NCBI RefSeq assembly: GCF_014899185.1
Contig: NZ_CP045201.1
Location: 666,501-730,500, forward strand
Direction: 5' to 3'
DNA: 64,000 nucleotides
DNA from: Pseudooceanicola spongiae
GTDB lineage: Bacteria; Pseudomonadota; Alphaproteobacteria; Rhodobacterales; Rhodobacteraceae
Below are positions 47,380 through 58,441 of this stretch, piece by piece. The number at the start of each line of letters is the position of its first letter. Within the stretch, counting starts at the first letter, position 1. The notes beneath the pieces were generated by a model. That model worked only from the letters and a program-made list of their open reading frames with translations, did not search any database and was not told where the DNA came from. The translations under genes were made by a program, and so were the position numbers.

Positions 47380-47694
47380 AAGTGCAGGTTTCTGTTGCCA
47401 GGTACCTGCGAACCCCGCCTTACGTCGCTAAACGCAAGGACTTAGGTTTCGATCACTCGAACCGCTTACGCGGCCAGAGCCATCGGAGCACGATTGTCAT
47501 TTGCAATTGTACTTTTTTCGCCGGTAACGGTGGCAGACAGCCGAGACAAAGCATAACCCCTTTAGACGTTCGTCGATCCTATTTCGACCCCATGATCCCA
47601 AATGAAAGGATGTTTGGTGGAGTCGCCGGGTACCGCCCCCGGGTCCGAGCCGCTTATTACGAGCGCGTTTATGTCCATAGTCCCCGAAGGGACA
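47380..47694 (-). ncRNA. ssrA: tmRNA, circularly permuted two-piece form
   Basis: Read leftward, the acceptor piece (about 47694-47615) comes first. It has the hairpin GTCCCTTCGGGGAC, a T arm and the CGACTCC-ACCA 3' end (CCA at 47617-47615). A spacer of about 23 nt (47614-47592) follows. The coding piece starts GGGGTCG (47591-47585), which pairs fully with CGACTCC. Its D-like loop is AAATAGGATCGACG. The tag frame 47504-47466 encodes ANDNRAPMALAA followed by TAA. The end is set near a terminal helix (47384-47409), so both outer limits are approximate. It rescues stalled ribosomes and tags products for ClpXP. Confidence 0.95.
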
Positions 47695-47699
47695 ACGTT

Positions 47700-47727
47700 G
47701 ATATAGGACGGGACGCGGCGGATTCAA
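47700..47727 (-). promoter_or_regulatory. ssrA promoter
   Basis: On the minus strand TTGAAT (47727-47722) and TATATC (47705-47700) are separated by 16 bp. They sit 6 bp before the first base of the acceptor-piece hairpin. Confidence 0.7.
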
Positions 47728-47840
47728 AGGGGGAAATCGCAGGTTTTTTCGTTCCTGCATCGCGGCGCCTGCGCAGCGCATGCTCGGGCGCGTCGAAATT
47801 GCGATCAGCGATCGTCTGACGCATGCCGCGGGCGGGGCAA

Positions 47841-47909
47841 AGGGGGACGCTGTCCCCCTCACTGGCCTGCCGGCCAGTTCACCCCCTGAAGTATTTTCGG
47901 CAAGATGAC
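47841..47909 (+). repeat. Intergenic palindromic repeat, copy B
   Basis: Contains GGGGACGCTGTCCCC (47843-47857), the exact reverse complement of 47347-47361. A dyad (ACTGGCCTGCCGGCCAGT), CACCCCCTGAAGTATTTT and GGCAAGATGAC follow. It lies just downstream of tyrS. Confidence 0.65.
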
Positions 47910-47911
47910 GG

Positions 47912-47937
47912 GCAGGCCGCGAGGTGTTGCGGCCTGC
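47912..47937 (-). terminator. Stem-loop after tyrS
   Basis: Perfect 9-bp arms (47912-47920 and 47929-47937) with an 8-base loop lie 9 bp beyond the tyrS stop; no T run is present. Confidence 0.6.
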
Positions 47938-47946
47938 GCTTTGGGA

Positions 47947-49197
47947 TCAGGCCAGGCGCACCAGTGCATGGCGTTTGCGGCCAGCGGAGAGCTTGATGGG
48001 CGTGGCGAGGGCGGCCGCGTCGAGCACGAGGCCTGCGTCGGTCAGGGGGGCGTCGTCGAGGCGGGCGCCGTTGTCCGCGATCAGGCGCTTGGCCTCCTTG
48101 CCGGAGGCGACGAGGCCGGCGCGCACCATCAGCTGCACGATCGAGATGCCGCTGCCGATCTCCTCCGCCGTCAGGTCGAGGGTGGGGAGGTCGTCCCCGA
48201 CGCCGCCGTTTTCGAAAACCTCGCGGGCGGTTGCCTCTGCTGTCTGGGCGGCCTCGGTGCCGTGCAGCAGCATCGTGACTTCGTTGGCCAGGATGATCTT
48301 TGCTGCATTGATCTCGGAGCCGCCGAGCGCGCCGAGGCGGTTGCATTCGTCCAGCGGCAGCTCTGTGTAGAGCTTTAGGAAGCGGCCGACATCGTCATCC
48401 GTGGTGTTGCGCCAGAATTGCCAGAACTCGTAGGGCGACATCATCTGATCGTTCAGCCAGGTCGCGCCATTGGCCGACTTGCCCATCTTGCGCCCGTCGC
48501 TGGTGGTCAGCAGCGGGGTGGTCAGGCCGTAGATCTGCTTGTCGATGACACGGCGGGTCAGGTCGATCCCGTTGACGATATTGCCCCATTGGTCTGATCC
48601 GCCCATCTGCACCAGGCAGCCGTAGCGGCGGTTCAGCTCAAGGAAGTCGTAGGCTTGCAGGATCATGTAGTTGAATTCGAGGAAGCTGAGCGATTGCTCG
48701 CGGTCGAGGCGCGACTTGACGCTCTCGAAGCTGAGCATGCGGTTGACGCTGAAATGCCGCCCGATGTCGCGCAGGAAATCGAGGTAGTTCAGCCCGTCCA
48801 GCCATTCGGCGTTGTTCAGCATCAGCGCGCCGCTGGGGCTGTCGCCGTAGTCGAGGTAGCGCGCAAAGACGCGGCCCATGCCGTCGATATTGGCGTCGAT
48901 CTGCTGGGCGTCCAGCAGCGGGCGTTCGTCCGAGCGAAAGCTGGGGTCGCCGACCTTGGTGGTGCCGCCGCCCATCAGGGTGATCGGCTTGCCGCCGAGC
49001 TTCTGGAACCAGCGCAGCAGCATGATGTTCATCAGGTGGCCGACGTGCAGCGAGGCCGCCGTCGCGTCATAGCCGATATAGCCGGGCACGACCCCCTTCA
49101 CCATCGCCTCGTCAAGGCTTTGATAATCGGTGCAGTCGGCGATGAAACCGCGCGCCTGAACGGTCGCGAGGAAGTCCGACTTGGGGGTGTAGGTCAT
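47947..49197 (-). CDS. tyrS: Tyrosyl-tRNA synthetase
   Basis: The 416-residue class I synthetase shows the HIGH-type motif HVGH (51-54), tyrosine-site stretches such as [11 protein letters not shown] and the KMSKS-type loop KMGKS (237-241). A C-terminal S4-like RNA-binding domain (about 350-416) contains [15 protein letters not shown]. It charges tRNA-Tyr in the cytoplasm. It is divergent from anmK. Confidence 0.97.
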   Translation of the reverse strand: MTYTPKSDFLATVQARGFIADCTDYQSLDEAMVKGVVPGYIGYDATAASLHVGHLMNIMLLRWFQKLGGKPITLMGGGTTKVGDPSFRSDERPLLDAQQIDANIDGMGRVFARYLDYGDSPSGALMLNNAEWLDGLNYLDFLRDIGRHFSVNRMLSFESVKSRLDREQSLSFLEFNYMILQAYDFLELNRRYGCLVQMGGSDQWGNIVNGIDLTRRVIDKQIYGLTTPLLTTSDGRKMGKSANGATWLNDQMMSPYEFWQFWRNTTDDDVGRFLKLYTELPLDECNRLGALGGSEINAAKIILANEVTMLLHGTEAAQTAEATAREVFENGGVGDDLPTLDLTAEEIGSGISIVQLMVRAGLVASGKEAKRLIADNGARLDDAPLTDAGLVLDAAALATPIKLSAGRKRHALVRLA

Positions 49198-49261
49198 GGC
49201 TCTTGTCCCTTAATAGGTTGCGCGGCACTCTATAGACCTGAGCAGAACAAAGGAAAAGGCC

Positions 49262-50365
49262 ATGATGGACGGTGAGGGGCTGGCGGGCGTGGTCCGCGCG
49301 CTCGGGGCGATGTCGGGCACGTCGCTGGATGGCGTCGATGCGGCGGTGATCGAGACCGACGGCGCCGCGATTCATGCCTTCGGGCCAAGCGCCTATCGCA
49401 GCTATAGCGAGGCTGAGCGGGCCGTGCTGACAGGCGTGCTCGGGCGCTGGCCGGGGCCGGGGCTGGAGGCGGCGCAGGAGGTGGTGATGCAGAGCCATGC
49501 GGAGGTGCTCTCAGGCTTTGAGGATATCGCGCTGGTCGGCTTTCATGGCCAGACCCTGGCGCATGAGCCCGCCGGGCGTGGCACCCATCAGCTGGGGGAT
49601 GGCGCGGCGCTGGCCGGGCGTCTTGGTCGGCCGGTGGTCTGGGATTTCCGCACGGCCGACGTCGCGGCGGGCGGCGAGGGTGCGCCTTTGGCGCCGTTCT
49701 TTCACCATGCATGTGCGCGCTGGATGGGGGCCGGGGCGCCTCTGGCCTTTCTCAACCTTGGCGGCGTCGGCAATCTGACCTGGGTCGATCCCTCTGTCGC
49801 CGCCCCGGAGGCGCCCGGCGCCTTGCTGTCCTTTGACACCGGGCCCGCCAATGCGCCGATCAACGATCTGATGCAGGCGCGCCGGGGGCTGGCCTATGAC
49901 GAGGATGCAGGACTTGCCGCACAGGGCCGCATCGATCAGGCCGTGCTGAACGCCTTCATGACTGAGGCCTATTTCGCAAGACTGCCGCCGAAGTCCTTGG
50001 ATCGCAACGACTTCGGCGATCTTCTGGGTCGCGTGGCCCATCTTGAGGACGCGGATGCGGCGGCCACCCTGACGGCGATGGCGGTGCAGTCCGTGCTGCA
50101 GGGCATCGCGCAGCTGCCGACTCCGCCAGAGCGCCTTCTGGTCACTGGCGGCGGGCGTCGCAACCCGGTGATGATGGCGATGCTGCGCGCCGCGCTGTCC
50201 TGTCCGGTCGAGCCGGTCGAGGCGCATGGCCTGGATGGCGACATGCTGGAGGCGCAGGCCTTTGCCTATCTGGCGGTGCGGGTGCTGCGGGGCCTGCCGA
50301 CGTCTTGCGCCACGACCACCGGCGTCGGCCAGCCCACCTGTGGCGGTGTGATCAGCCATCCGTGA
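49262..50365 (+). CDS. anmK: Anhydro-N-acetylmuramic acid kinase
   Basis: The 367-residue kinase recycles peptidoglycan 1,6-anhydro-MurNAc to MurNAc-6-phosphate. The ATP site [17 protein letters not shown] starts at residue 15. [11 protein letters not shown] and [11 protein letters not shown] also fit, as does the late segment [14 protein letters not shown]. Two adjacent ATG codons (49262, 49265) are possible starts. The divergent neighbour tyrS is 64 bp away, an arrangement seen in related genomes. Confidence 0.95.
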   Translation: MMDGEGLAGVVRALGAMSGTSLDGVDAAVIETDGAAIHAFGPSAYRSYSEAERAVLTGVLGRWPGPGLEAAQEVVMQSHAEVLSGFEDIALVGFHGQTLAHEPAGRGTHQLGDGAALAGRLGRPVVWDFRTADVAAGGEGAPLAPFFHHACARWMGAGAPLAFLNLGGVGNLTWVDPSVAAPEAPGALLSFDTGPANAPINDLMQARRGLAYDEDAGLAAQGRIDQAVLNAFMTEAYFARLPPKSLDRNDFGDLLGRVAHLEDADAAATLTAMAVQSVLQGIAQLPTPPERLLVTGGGRRNPVMMAMLRAALSCPVEPVEAHGLDGDMLEAQAFAYLAVRVLRGLPTSCATTTGVGQPTCGGVISHP

Positions 50366-50522
50366 CCCTGATCCGCGCCCGTCCCAGCGGCGCAAGAAGC
50401 GGCGATGGCCCGCAAACAGTGGGCCGGCGCGCCACGATCACGTCCAGCCCCTTGCGCCGCGTCACGGGATCGAGATGATCCGGGGCGCGTGACCGGGAAC
50501 CGACAGCCGGTCAAAACTGCGC

Positions 50523-50536
50523 TGTTAACGCTAACG
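50523..50536. promoter_or_regulatory. CceR-like operator upstream of zwf
   Basis: TGTTAACGCTAACG fits the TGTTANCGNTAACA palindrome (13 of 14) reported for the LacI-type carbon regulator CceR of Rhodobacter. It lies 128 bp before the zwf start. A second site is near eno. Confidence 0.6.
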
Positions 50537-50663
50537 CCCGGCATTGTGGTGGGGCTGTCTTCTGCTAATGTGCTGCTGAACAGCCGGCTTCCCTGAAACC
50601 GGCACCAGAATAAGGGCAAACCCCACGGGCCGCGGTCCGTTGCCCCTGCGGAAAGGAGCTTTG

Positions 50664-52121
50664 ATGGTCTCTCGCGTGATTCCCGTCGATGAATTCGACC
50701 TCGTCATTTTCGGCGGCACCGGCGATCTCGCCCGCCGCAAGATCCTGCCAGCGCTGTTCCGGCGCTTTTGTGCCGGCCAGATGGAGGGCAAGTCCCGTAT
50801 CATTGGCGCCGCCCGTTCGGACCACTCCACCCAGGAATTCCGTGATTTCGTCACCGAATCGATCCGTGAATTCAACGGCGGCACCCATTGCGAAGATGGC
50901 ACGCTCGAGTCTTTCCTGACCCATATCGACTATGTGCAGATTGACGCGCTCGGCACCGATGGCTGGGCAGAACTGGCCGAAAAAGTTGAGGAAAAGCGCA
51001 TCCGTGCGTTCTATTTCTCGGTCGCACCCAGCCTGTTTGGCGCGCTGGCCGAACGGTTGCATGAACACGGCATGGCCGATTCCGATACGCGCATCGTGGT
51101 CGAAAAACCCTTTGGGCGCGATCTTGCCTCGGCAAAGGTGCTGAACGCCGGGCTGGCGCAGCACTTCGATGAGAGCCAGATCTATCGCATCGACCACTAC
51201 CTCGGCAAAGAAACCGTGCAGAACCTTATGGCTGTGCGCTTTGGCAACATGCTGTTCGAACCGCTATGGAATTCGCAATATATCGACCACATCCAGATCA
51301 CCGTCTCGGAAACCGTCGGTGTCGGGGGCAGGGGCGAATACTACGACAAATCCGGCGCGATGCGCGACATGGTGCAGAACCACCTGATGCAGCTGCTCTG
51401 CCTGATCGCGATGGAGCCGCCGGCGAAATTCGACCCCGCTGCGGTGCGTGATGAAAAGCTGAAGGTGATCCGCGCCCTTGATCCGGTGCCGCAGGATGAC
51501 CTCGTGCGTGGCCAGTACCTTGCCGACGGGCCGGAGAAGGAAAGTTATCTGCAGGATGTGGGCGACACCTCCAGCCTGACCGAGAGCTATATCGCCATGA
51601 AAGTGAAGATCTCCAACTGGAGATGGGCTGGCACGCCGTTCTACATGCGCACCGGCAAACGCCTCAAGGCGCGCACTTCGGAGATTGCCGTGGTGTTCAA
51701 GGAAACCCCGCACTCGATCTTTGGCCCTGAATCCGGCAATCATCGCAATATCCTGACCATCCGCCTGCAACCGAACGAGGGCATGGAACTGGGCGTGACG
51801 ATCAAGGAACCCGGTCCCGGCGGCATGCGTCTGGTGGATGTCCCCCTCGACATGACCTTTGCCGATGCCCTTGGCCCCGATGCCGAGGACGTGCCCGATG
51901 CCTATGAGCGGCTGATCATGGACGTGATCCGGGGCAACCAGACCCTGTTCATGCGCGGGGATGAGGTCGAGGCCGCATGGGCCTGGGCCGACCCGATGAT
52001 CGAGGGCTGGGAAGACCGCGGCGACAAGCCGAAAACCTATGAGAGCGGCTCGACCGGGCCGGAAGAAGCGCTGATGCTGATGCACCGCGACGGACGCCGC
52101 TGGAGGGAGATCCGCACATGA
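50664..52121 (+). CDS. zwf: Glucose-6-phosphate 1-dehydrogenase
   Basis: The 485-residue enzyme oxidises glucose-6-phosphate to 6-phosphogluconolactone, the entry to the Entner-Doudoroff and pentose phosphate routes. The coenzyme loop is GGTGDLARRK (17-26) and the active-site signature is RIDHYLGKE (R175-E183). The ATG at 50664 follows AAAGGAG. It overlaps pgl by 4 bp (ATGA) and leads the zwf-pgl-pgi cluster. Confidence 0.97.
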   Translation: MVSRVIPVDEFDLVIFGGTGDLARRKILPALFRRFCAGQMEGKSRIIGAARSDHSTQEFRDFVTESIREFNGGTHCEDGTLESFLTHIDYVQIDALGTDGWAELAEKVEEKRIRAFYFSVAPSLFGALAERLHEHGMADSDTRIVVEKPFGRDLASAKVLNAGLAQHFDESQIYRIDHYLGKETVQNLMAVRFGNMLFEPLWNSQYIDHIQITVSETVGVGGRGEYYDKSGAMRDMVQNHLMQLLCLIAMEPPAKFDPAAVRDEKLKVIRALDPVPQDDLVRGQYLADGPEKESYLQDVGDTSSLTESYIAMKVKISNWRWAGTPFYMRTGKRLKARTSEIAVVFKETPHSIFGPESGNHRNILTIRLQPNEGMELGVTIKEPGPGGMRLVDVPLDMTFADALGPDAEDVPDAYERLIMDVIRGNQTLFMRGDEVEAAWAWADPMIEGWEDRGDKPKTYESGSTGPEEALMLMHRDGRRWREIRT

Positions 52122-52789
52122 ATTTCGTCGAATACCCCGACCGCGACATGCTGGCGATGAGCCTGGCAGACCGTATCGCCTCTGATCTTGGCGCGGCCCT
52201 GCGCCATGATGAACGCGTCACGTTCTGCGTGCCCGGCGGCACCACGCCGGGGCCGATCTTTGATGCCCTGACGGCGGTCAAGCTGGATTGGGACCGTGTC
52301 GACGTGGTGCTGAATGATGAACGCTGGGTGCCCGAAAGCAGCCCGCGCTCCAACACCGCGCTGCTGCGTCAGCGACTGCTGAGAGGGCACGCGGCCGCCG
52401 CGACCATGCTGCCGCTCTATGCCGATACCGAGCGCCCCGAAGAGGCGCTGGATGCGCTGTCCGAGGCGCTGCGCCCGCATCTGCCGATCAACGTGCTGGT
52501 GCTGGGCATGGGCGCCGACATGCACACCGCCTCGATCTTTCCAGGCGCGGATCGCCTGACCGAGGCGCTGGCCGCCGATGCACCGATCCTGCTGCCGATG
52601 CGGGCCGATGCCGCCGCCGAGCCGCGCATCACCATCACCGCCCGCTACCTGCGCGGCGCGCTGTCCACCCATGTGGTGATCACCGGCGCTGAAAAGCGTG
52701 AGGTGCTGGAACGCGCCCGTACCCTCAGCCCCGAAGAGGCCCCGATCGCAGCCGTTCTGGCCGATGCGACCGTCCATTGGGCTGAATAA
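52118..52789 (+). CDS. pgl: 6-phosphogluconolactonase
   Basis: The 223-residue protein is of the DevB/SOL type (CVPGGTTPGPIFDAL and VLNDERWVPESSPRSN), with MGADMHTASIFPGAD later. It hydrolyses the lactone made by Zwf. It is coupled to zwf by a 4-bp overlap and followed 41 bp later by pgi. Confidence 0.95.
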   Translation: MNFVEYPDRDMLAMSLADRIASDLGAALRHDERVTFCVPGGTTPGPIFDALTAVKLDWDRVDVVLNDERWVPESSPRSNTALLRQRLLRGHAAAATMLPLYADTERPEEALDALSEALRPHLPINVLVLGMGADMHTASIFPGADRLTEALAADAPILLPMRADAAAEPRITITARYLRGALSTHVVITGAEKREVLERARTLSPEEAPIAAVLADATVHWAE

Positions 52790-52830
52790 GCTTCGACGTG
52801 CAATTATATGACCTAAAAGGATTTTGATAG

Positions 52831-54435
52831 ATGTGGGAAAAGCTGACTGGCCTTGCTGACAGCCTGCGGGATCGCCCGATCCTCAGTCTCTTCAACGAGG
52901 ATTCCGCGCGCTTCCAGACCTTCTCGGCCCGCGCGGAGGGTCTGCTGTTCGACTACTCCAAAACCAATATCGACGCCGATGTCATGGCTGCGCTGCTTGA
53001 GCTGTGCGAGAATGCTGACCTGGCGGGCAAGCGCGCGGCGATGTTCGGGGGCGAAAAGATCAACGACACCGAAGGCCGCGCCGTGCTGCACACCGCGCTG
53101 CGCAACCTCGACGCCACGCCAGTGATGGTGGACGGCGAAGACGTGATGCCCGGCGTCCTCGACACCCTCGCGCGGATGGAGGCCTTTGCCGACGACCTGC
53201 GCGAGGGGCGCTTTACCGGTCAGGGCGGCGCGATCACCGATGTGGTCAACATCGGCATCGGCGGCTCTGATCTCGGCCCGGTCATGCTCGATATCGCGCT
53301 CAGCCCGTACCGCGACGGCCCACGCATCCACTACGTCTCCAACGTCGACGGAGCGCACATTCACGACGCGCTGCAAGGCCTTGATCCGTCGACGACTCTG
53401 GTGATCGTCGCCTCCAAGACCTTTACCACCATCGAGACGATGACCAATGCGGAAACCGCCCGCAAATGGATGGCGCAGCAGGTCTCGGACACCGGCGCGC
53501 AATTCGCCGCCCTCAGCTCCAACCTCGAGAAGACGACGCAATGGGGCATCGATCCGTGCCGCGTTTTCGGGTTCGAGGATTGGGTCGGTGGGCGCTATTC
53601 TCTCTGGGGGCCGATTGGCCTGTCGGTGATGCTCGCCACCGGGCCCGCAACCTTCCGCGAATTGCTCAGCGGTGCGCAGGCGATGGATCACCACTTCCGC
53701 GACGCCCCGCTGGCCGACAACCTGCCGGTGCTGCTGGCCCTCACGGGTATCTGGCACAACCAGGGCCTCGGCTACGCCACCCGCGCCGTGCTGCCCTACG
53801 AGCAGCGCCTGTTGCGGCTGCCCGCCTACCTCCAGCAACTCGAGATGGAGAGCAACGGCAAGCGCGTTTCCATGGACGGCTCCGATCTGCCGGTGCACTC
53901 CGGCCCCGTCGTCTGGGGAGAGCCCGGCACCAACGGCCAGCACGCCTTCTACCAGCTGATCCACCAGGGCACCCGCGTCGTGCCCTGCGAATTCATGGCC
54001 GGGATCAAAGGCCATGAACCAGACCTTGCGCACCAGCACGATCTGCTGCTCGCCAACTGCCTGGCGCAATCCGAAGCGCTGATGCTTGGCCGTTCGCTGG
54101 AGGAGGCCACCGCCCTGATGTCAGACAAGGGCTTCACCGGCGAGGAACTCTCGCGGCAGGCCGCGCACCGTGTCTTTCCGGGCAACCGCCCCTCGACGAC
54201 GTTGCTCTACCCCCAGCTCACCGCCTTCGTGCTGGGCCAGATCATCGCGCTTTATGAACACCGGGTCTTTGTCGAAGGTGTCATCCTCGGCATCAACTCC
54301 TTTGATCAGTGGGGCGTGGAGCTGGGCAAGGAACTGGCACTGAAACTCGCCCCGATCCTGTCGGGCGATCAGAGCAGCGCGGACAAGGACGGCTCGACCG
54401 CCGGCCTGATCGCCGCCATTCAAAGCGCCCGCTAA
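52831..54435 (+). CDS. pgi: Glucose-6-phosphate isomerase
   Basis: The 534-residue enzyme has the Pgi signatures [12 protein letters not shown] and [20 protein letters not shown]. The second signature region, [20 protein letters not shown], is near the C-terminus. It converts glucose-6-phosphate and fructose-6-phosphate. It belongs to the zwf-pgl-pgi cluster; edd and eda are not in the window. Confidence 0.97.
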   Translation: MWEKLTGLADSLRDRPILSLFNEDSARFQTFSARAEGLLFDYSKTNIDADVMAALLELCENADLAGKRAAMFGGEKINDTEGRAVLHTALRNLDATPVMVDGEDVMPGVLDTLARMEAFADDLREGRFTGQGGAITDVVNIGIGGSDLGPVMLDIALSPYRDGPRIHYVSNVDGAHIHDALQGLDPSTTLVIVASKTFTTIETMTNAETARKWMAQQVSDTGAQFAALSSNLEKTTQWGIDPCRVFGFEDWVGGRYSLWGPIGLSVMLATGPATFRELLSGAQAMDHHFRDAPLADNLPVLLALTGIWHNQGLGYATRAVLPYEQRLLRLPAYLQQLEMESNGKRVSMDGSDLPVHSGPVVWGEPGTNGQHAFYQLIHQGTRVVPCEFMAGIKGHEPDLAHQHDLLLANCLAQSEALMLGRSLEEATALMSDKGFTGEELSRQAAHRVFPGNRPSTTLLYPQLTAFVLGQIIALYEHRVFVEGVILGINSFDQWGVELGKELALKLAPILSGDQSSADKDGSTAGLIAAIQSAR

Positions 54436-54474
54436 ACACGCGCCATACCGCGAAAAAAGCCGGTCATGAAACGC

Positions 54475-54503
54475 AAGAGGCGGGGCAATGCCCCGCCTCT
54501 TTT
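54475..54503 (+). terminator. pgi terminator
   Basis: Perfect 12-bp arms (54475-54486 and 54490-54501) with a 3-base loop, followed by T residues: a strong intrinsic terminator 39 bp after pgi. Confidence 0.88.
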
Positions 54504-54550
54504 CCTGCCTGCCCGCCGACACGGTAACGTGGGAAACCCGTCCCGACGGC

Positions 54551-54640
54551 AGGAGGCTCATCCCCCGGCGAACACAGGACGCCGAAGCGACCGAACGCAG
54601 TCGCCGGCGCCCCACCGGGGGATGAGTGGGGAGCCACTCG
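54551..54640. other. Highly structured intergenic element, possible RNA
   Basis: Twelve-bp perfect arms CTCATCCCCCGG (54557-54568) and 54615-54626 enclose 46 nt containing an inner hairpin (GCGAC...GTCGC). A second hairpin, GAGTGG-GGAG-CCACTC (54624-54639), shares bases with the outer stem, so the two are mutually exclusive. It lies in the 508-bp gap between pgi and the convergent cupin gene, where no protein-like frame is seen. Strand and function are unknown. Confidence 0.45.
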
Positions 54641-54935
54641 TTAACAACGCAACAGGTTACTCGTCACAAACTCGACAGACTGATACGGCTCCACACAACA
54701 TCACTCGCACAAGAAGACAGGACACTGCGCCAGCGCGGGCCGCACCCTGCAAGGGCCGGGGATGCGGCCTCTGCAGGGGCGTGGGCACAAACGGGGGCCG
54801 GCTACGGGGGGCCGTCCCTGATGTGCTCGGCTCCCATCACCGATGGGTCCGCCCTCGCGACTGTGGCAGGCCAGCTTGCACTGACATGCCCGACAGTGTC
54901 CTGAACGCTGTCTTCGGATCTATCCACGACAAGCC

Positions 54936-54971
54936 GCGCGACAAAGTTTCATCGCGCCACATCTTTTTTCA
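54936..54971 (+). terminator. Possible terminator in the pgi-cupin gap
   Basis: GCGCGA (54936-54941) pairs with TCGCGC (54952-54957), followed after 5 bases by a run of T (54963-54969). It does not follow an annotated + strand gene, which hints at an unannotated transcript between 54504 and 54935. Confidence 0.45.
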
Positions 54972-55011
54972 GATTTTTCTGACAGGCGGAAATTCACACC
55001 CGCCGACGCCT

Positions 55012-55452
55012 TCAAATGCTGGCGTCGCGCGGCCCCGGAATATCGAAATCGTCAGGGGCCAGCGTGAACCCGGCGAAATCGAAAGCGGGCGAGACAGTGC
55101 AGCCAACCAGCGCCCAGCCCCCCATGGCGCGCGCCGCCTGCCAGTGATGCACCGGCACGATGACCTGAGGACGCGCCCCACTGGCCAGATCCGGACCAAG
55201 GCGATGCGCGGCATAGGGCCCCTCTGTGGTGTCCGACAGACGCAGTTCAACCTCGGCTCCGGCGTAGTGATGCCAGATCTCCGTGCTGTCGACGGCGTGC
55301 CAATGGCTGGCCTCGCCCTCGCGCAGCAGGAAATAGATGCAGGTCCCGGCCGGGCGGGCTTCAGTGGCTCCGGCGATCCAGGTCTGGCGGAAATGGCCGC
55401 CCTCAGGATGCGGCTGAAGATCCAGAAGGGCGATGATGTCGTCAGCGGTCAT
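55012..55452 (-). CDS. Cupin_5 (DUF985) protein
   Basis: The 146-residue single-domain cupin has the two family motifs HPEGGHFRQTW and TCIYFLLREGEASHWHAVDS. A C-terminal strand AFDFAGFTLAP completes the barrel. The ATG at 55452 is used because the first 12 residues upstream look untranslated. Its enzymatic role is unknown; histidines in the pocket suggest metal binding. It stands alone. Confidence 0.88.
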   Translation of the reverse strand: MTADDIIALLDLQPHPEGGHFRQTWIAGATEARPAGTCIYFLLREGEASHWHAVDSTEIWHHYAGAEVELRLSDTTEGPYAAHRLGPDLASGARPQVIVPVHHWQAARAMGGWALVGCTVSPAFDFAGFTLAPDDFDIPGPRDASI

Positions 55453-55704
55453 GTGGGTTCCATCTTTCTGTTGGCACAGGCTATGCAATCATAGGTTAAC
55501 TGGTTTGCTCTGGTGCGCTTGACGCAGGGCAAGCAGGCAGGCTATACCGCTAAAGCCGAAAAACGAACGACCGGTTGGTTATCCCGGTCACTGTGCAAAG
55601 CACGGTAGCTAGTCGATTTTCCGAACCCACGGCAGTTGTGACCCTCATAGCCTTGGCACGCTTTGTGCCGGGCCAACCCCTGTCTTGTCTTATCGGAGCC
55701 TGCC

Positions 55705-55953
55705 ATGACCACCAATGCCAAAGCCACCCTCATCACCGCACAGATCTTCATCTCCTGCCTGATGGCGCTGTCGATGACCTTCGCCATGTCGATCCTGCCC
55801 TTCGGCTTCTCGGAAGGCTGGTTCGCCACCTGGATGCAACGCTGGCTGACCGCCTGGCCCGTCGCGTTCGTCCTGTCCCTGATCATCGGCCCGGTGGCCT
55901 TCAAACTCGCCGGACTGACGATGCGCCTTCTGCGGCTGAAAACACCAGCCTGA
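55705..55953 (+). CDS. DUF2798 small membrane protein
   Basis: The 82-residue protein has two membrane helices (ITAQIFISCLMALSMTFAM and WPVAFVLSLIIGPVAF) separated by a short loop, typical of DUF2798. The ATG at 55705 has GGAG 6 bases upstream. Function unknown. The 252-bp upstream gap contains its promoter. Confidence 0.85.
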   Translation: MTTNAKATLITAQIFISCLMALSMTFAMSILPFGFSEGWFATWMQRWLTAWPVAFVLSLIIGPVAFKLAGLTMRLLRLKTPA

Positions 55954-55978
55954 GGCGCGGCCCCCTGGGGCCCTCTGC

Positions 55979-56020
55979 GGCCTTCTTCTTGCTTCATACT
56001 CCCGCCGGAGGCATCCGCCC
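55979..56020 (-). repeat. Intergenic repeat, partial copy D
   Basis: CTTCTTCTTGC, then TCATACTCC and GGAGG match the distal half of the repeat family (inverse of GGAGTAT...GCAAGAAGAAG). The dyad with GGGGACGC is absent. Confidence 0.45.
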
Positions 56021-56116
56021 TCCGCCACAGATCCCGCCCGCTGGGGCGCCTCGCCGTACCAGCCCAGCCACCAGCGCGGCCCTCTTCCGCAAATCACGCA
56101 ACAACCGAAACAAAAT

Positions 56117-56148
56117 CGCCCCGCGGCCCGGTCATGGGCCGCGGGGCG
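56117..56148 (-). terminator. eno terminator
   Basis: Perfect 13-bp arms (56117-56129 and 56136-56148) with a 6-base loop; ATTTTG follows on the minus strand, 26 bp after the eno stop. Confidence 0.85.
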
Positions 56149-56173
56149 CAACGTCAGATCCAGCAAAGACAGA

Positions 56174-57583
<1,410 letters not shown>

Positions 57584-57605
57584 TCAGGACGCGGACGCGG
57601 CGTTT

Positions 57606-57670
57606 GGGGGCGCTGCCCCCTTGAGGCCTGCGGCCTCAATTCCCCCGGAGTATGGAGGGCAAGAAGAAGA
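57606..57670 (+). repeat. Intergenic palindromic repeat, copy C
   Basis: GGGGGCGCTGCCCCC, a second dyad TTGAGGCCTGCGGCCTCAA, then CCCCCGGAGTATGGAGG and GCAAGAAGAAG: same layout as copies A and B. It ends directly at the fur stop codon. Confidence 0.65.
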
Positions 57671-58090
57671 TCAGTCTTTCTTGACCGGCACGCCGTAGAG
57701 TTCAAGGCGGTGCCCTTGCAGGCGGTAGCCGAGCTTGGCGGCGATCTTTTCCTGCAGGGCCTCGATCTCGGGGTCGACGAATTCGATCACTGTGCCGGTC
57801 GTCATGTCGATCAGGTGGTCGTGGTGATCGCGCTCGGCATCCTCATAGCGGGCGCGGCCATCGCCGAAGTCAACTTTTTCGAGGATGCCGGCGCTCTCGA
57901 AGGCCTTGACGGTGCGATAGACCGTGGCGAGCGAGATGCGCGGATCGCGGGCATTGGCGCGGGCGTGCAGCTCTTCGACGTCGGGGTGATCGCGCGCCTT
58001 GTCCAGCACGTCGGATATCACCCGGCGCTGTTCGGTCATGCGCAGGCCACAGGCTTCGCAGCGCGCAAGGATCGTATGTGTCTTGGCCAT
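57671..58090 (-). CDS. Fur-family regulator (Fur/Mur type)
   Basis: The 139-residue regulator has a winged helix (RMTEQRRVISDVL to RISLATVYRTVKAFESAGI) and the metal-site segment AERDHHDHLIDMTTG. The usual C-terminal CxxC zinc pair is missing, as in manganese-sensing Mur/Fur of alphaproteobacteria. An N-terminal CEAC pair (C11, C14) is present instead. It is upstream of no iron gene here; targets are elsewhere. Confidence 0.9.
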   Translation of the reverse strand: MAKTHTILARCEACGLRMTEQRRVISDVLDKARDHPDVEELHARANARDPRISLATVYRTVKAFESAGILEKVDFGDGRARYEDAERDHHDHLIDMTTGTVIEFVDPEIEALQEKIAAKLGYRLQGHRLELYGVPVKKD

Positions 58091-58159
58091 GCGGGATTCC
58101 GTTCGGATCTGCCCCCTGTGTCGCAGAGGAGGGGGCGGACAGGCAAGGGAATTAGGCGC

Positions 58160-58441
58160 TCAGCCTTCCTCGACGCGGTAATCGCGCGGCAGGCCTTGCG
58201 TGATTTGGGCCCAGTCACTGGCGGCGGCGCGGGACTGGTGCTGCTCGAAAGCGGCGCGGCTGGCGAAAACTTCCGCAACCACGAACTGGCCCGGGGTGTC
58301 TTCGCTGACCTCAAAGGACAGGCAACCGGGTTCCGCGCGGGTCAGACGGATATGCTCGGGCAGGGCGGCGCGAACAGCCGCCCGCCGATCCGCGGGGCAG
58401 GACATGGCCCCGGTCAGGCGAACCTGACCGGTTTCACTCAT
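58160..58441 (-). CDS. Antibiotic biosynthesis monooxygenase (ABM) domain protein
   Basis: The 93-residue dimeric alpha-beta barrel type protein shows [22 protein letters not shown] and [11 protein letters not shown]. It may act on quinones or haem-like compounds; the substrate is not visible. Its ATG overlaps the guaA stop (ATGA), so it is translationally coupled to guaA. An ATG two codons earlier is also possible. Confidence 0.85.
   Translation of the reverse strand: MSETGQVRLTGAMSCPADRRAAVRAALPEHIRLTRAEPGCLSFEVSEDTPGQFVVAEVFASRAAFEQHQSRAAASDWAQITQGLPRDYRVEEG

Noticed and set aside
47382..47819. Plus-strand open frame of 145 codons
   Set aside because: It is antisense to ssrA; no RBS and no protein family features.
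54466..55494. Long plus-strand frame after pgi
   Set aside because: It starts inside the pgi terminator, is antisense to the cupin gene, and its composition is not protein-like.
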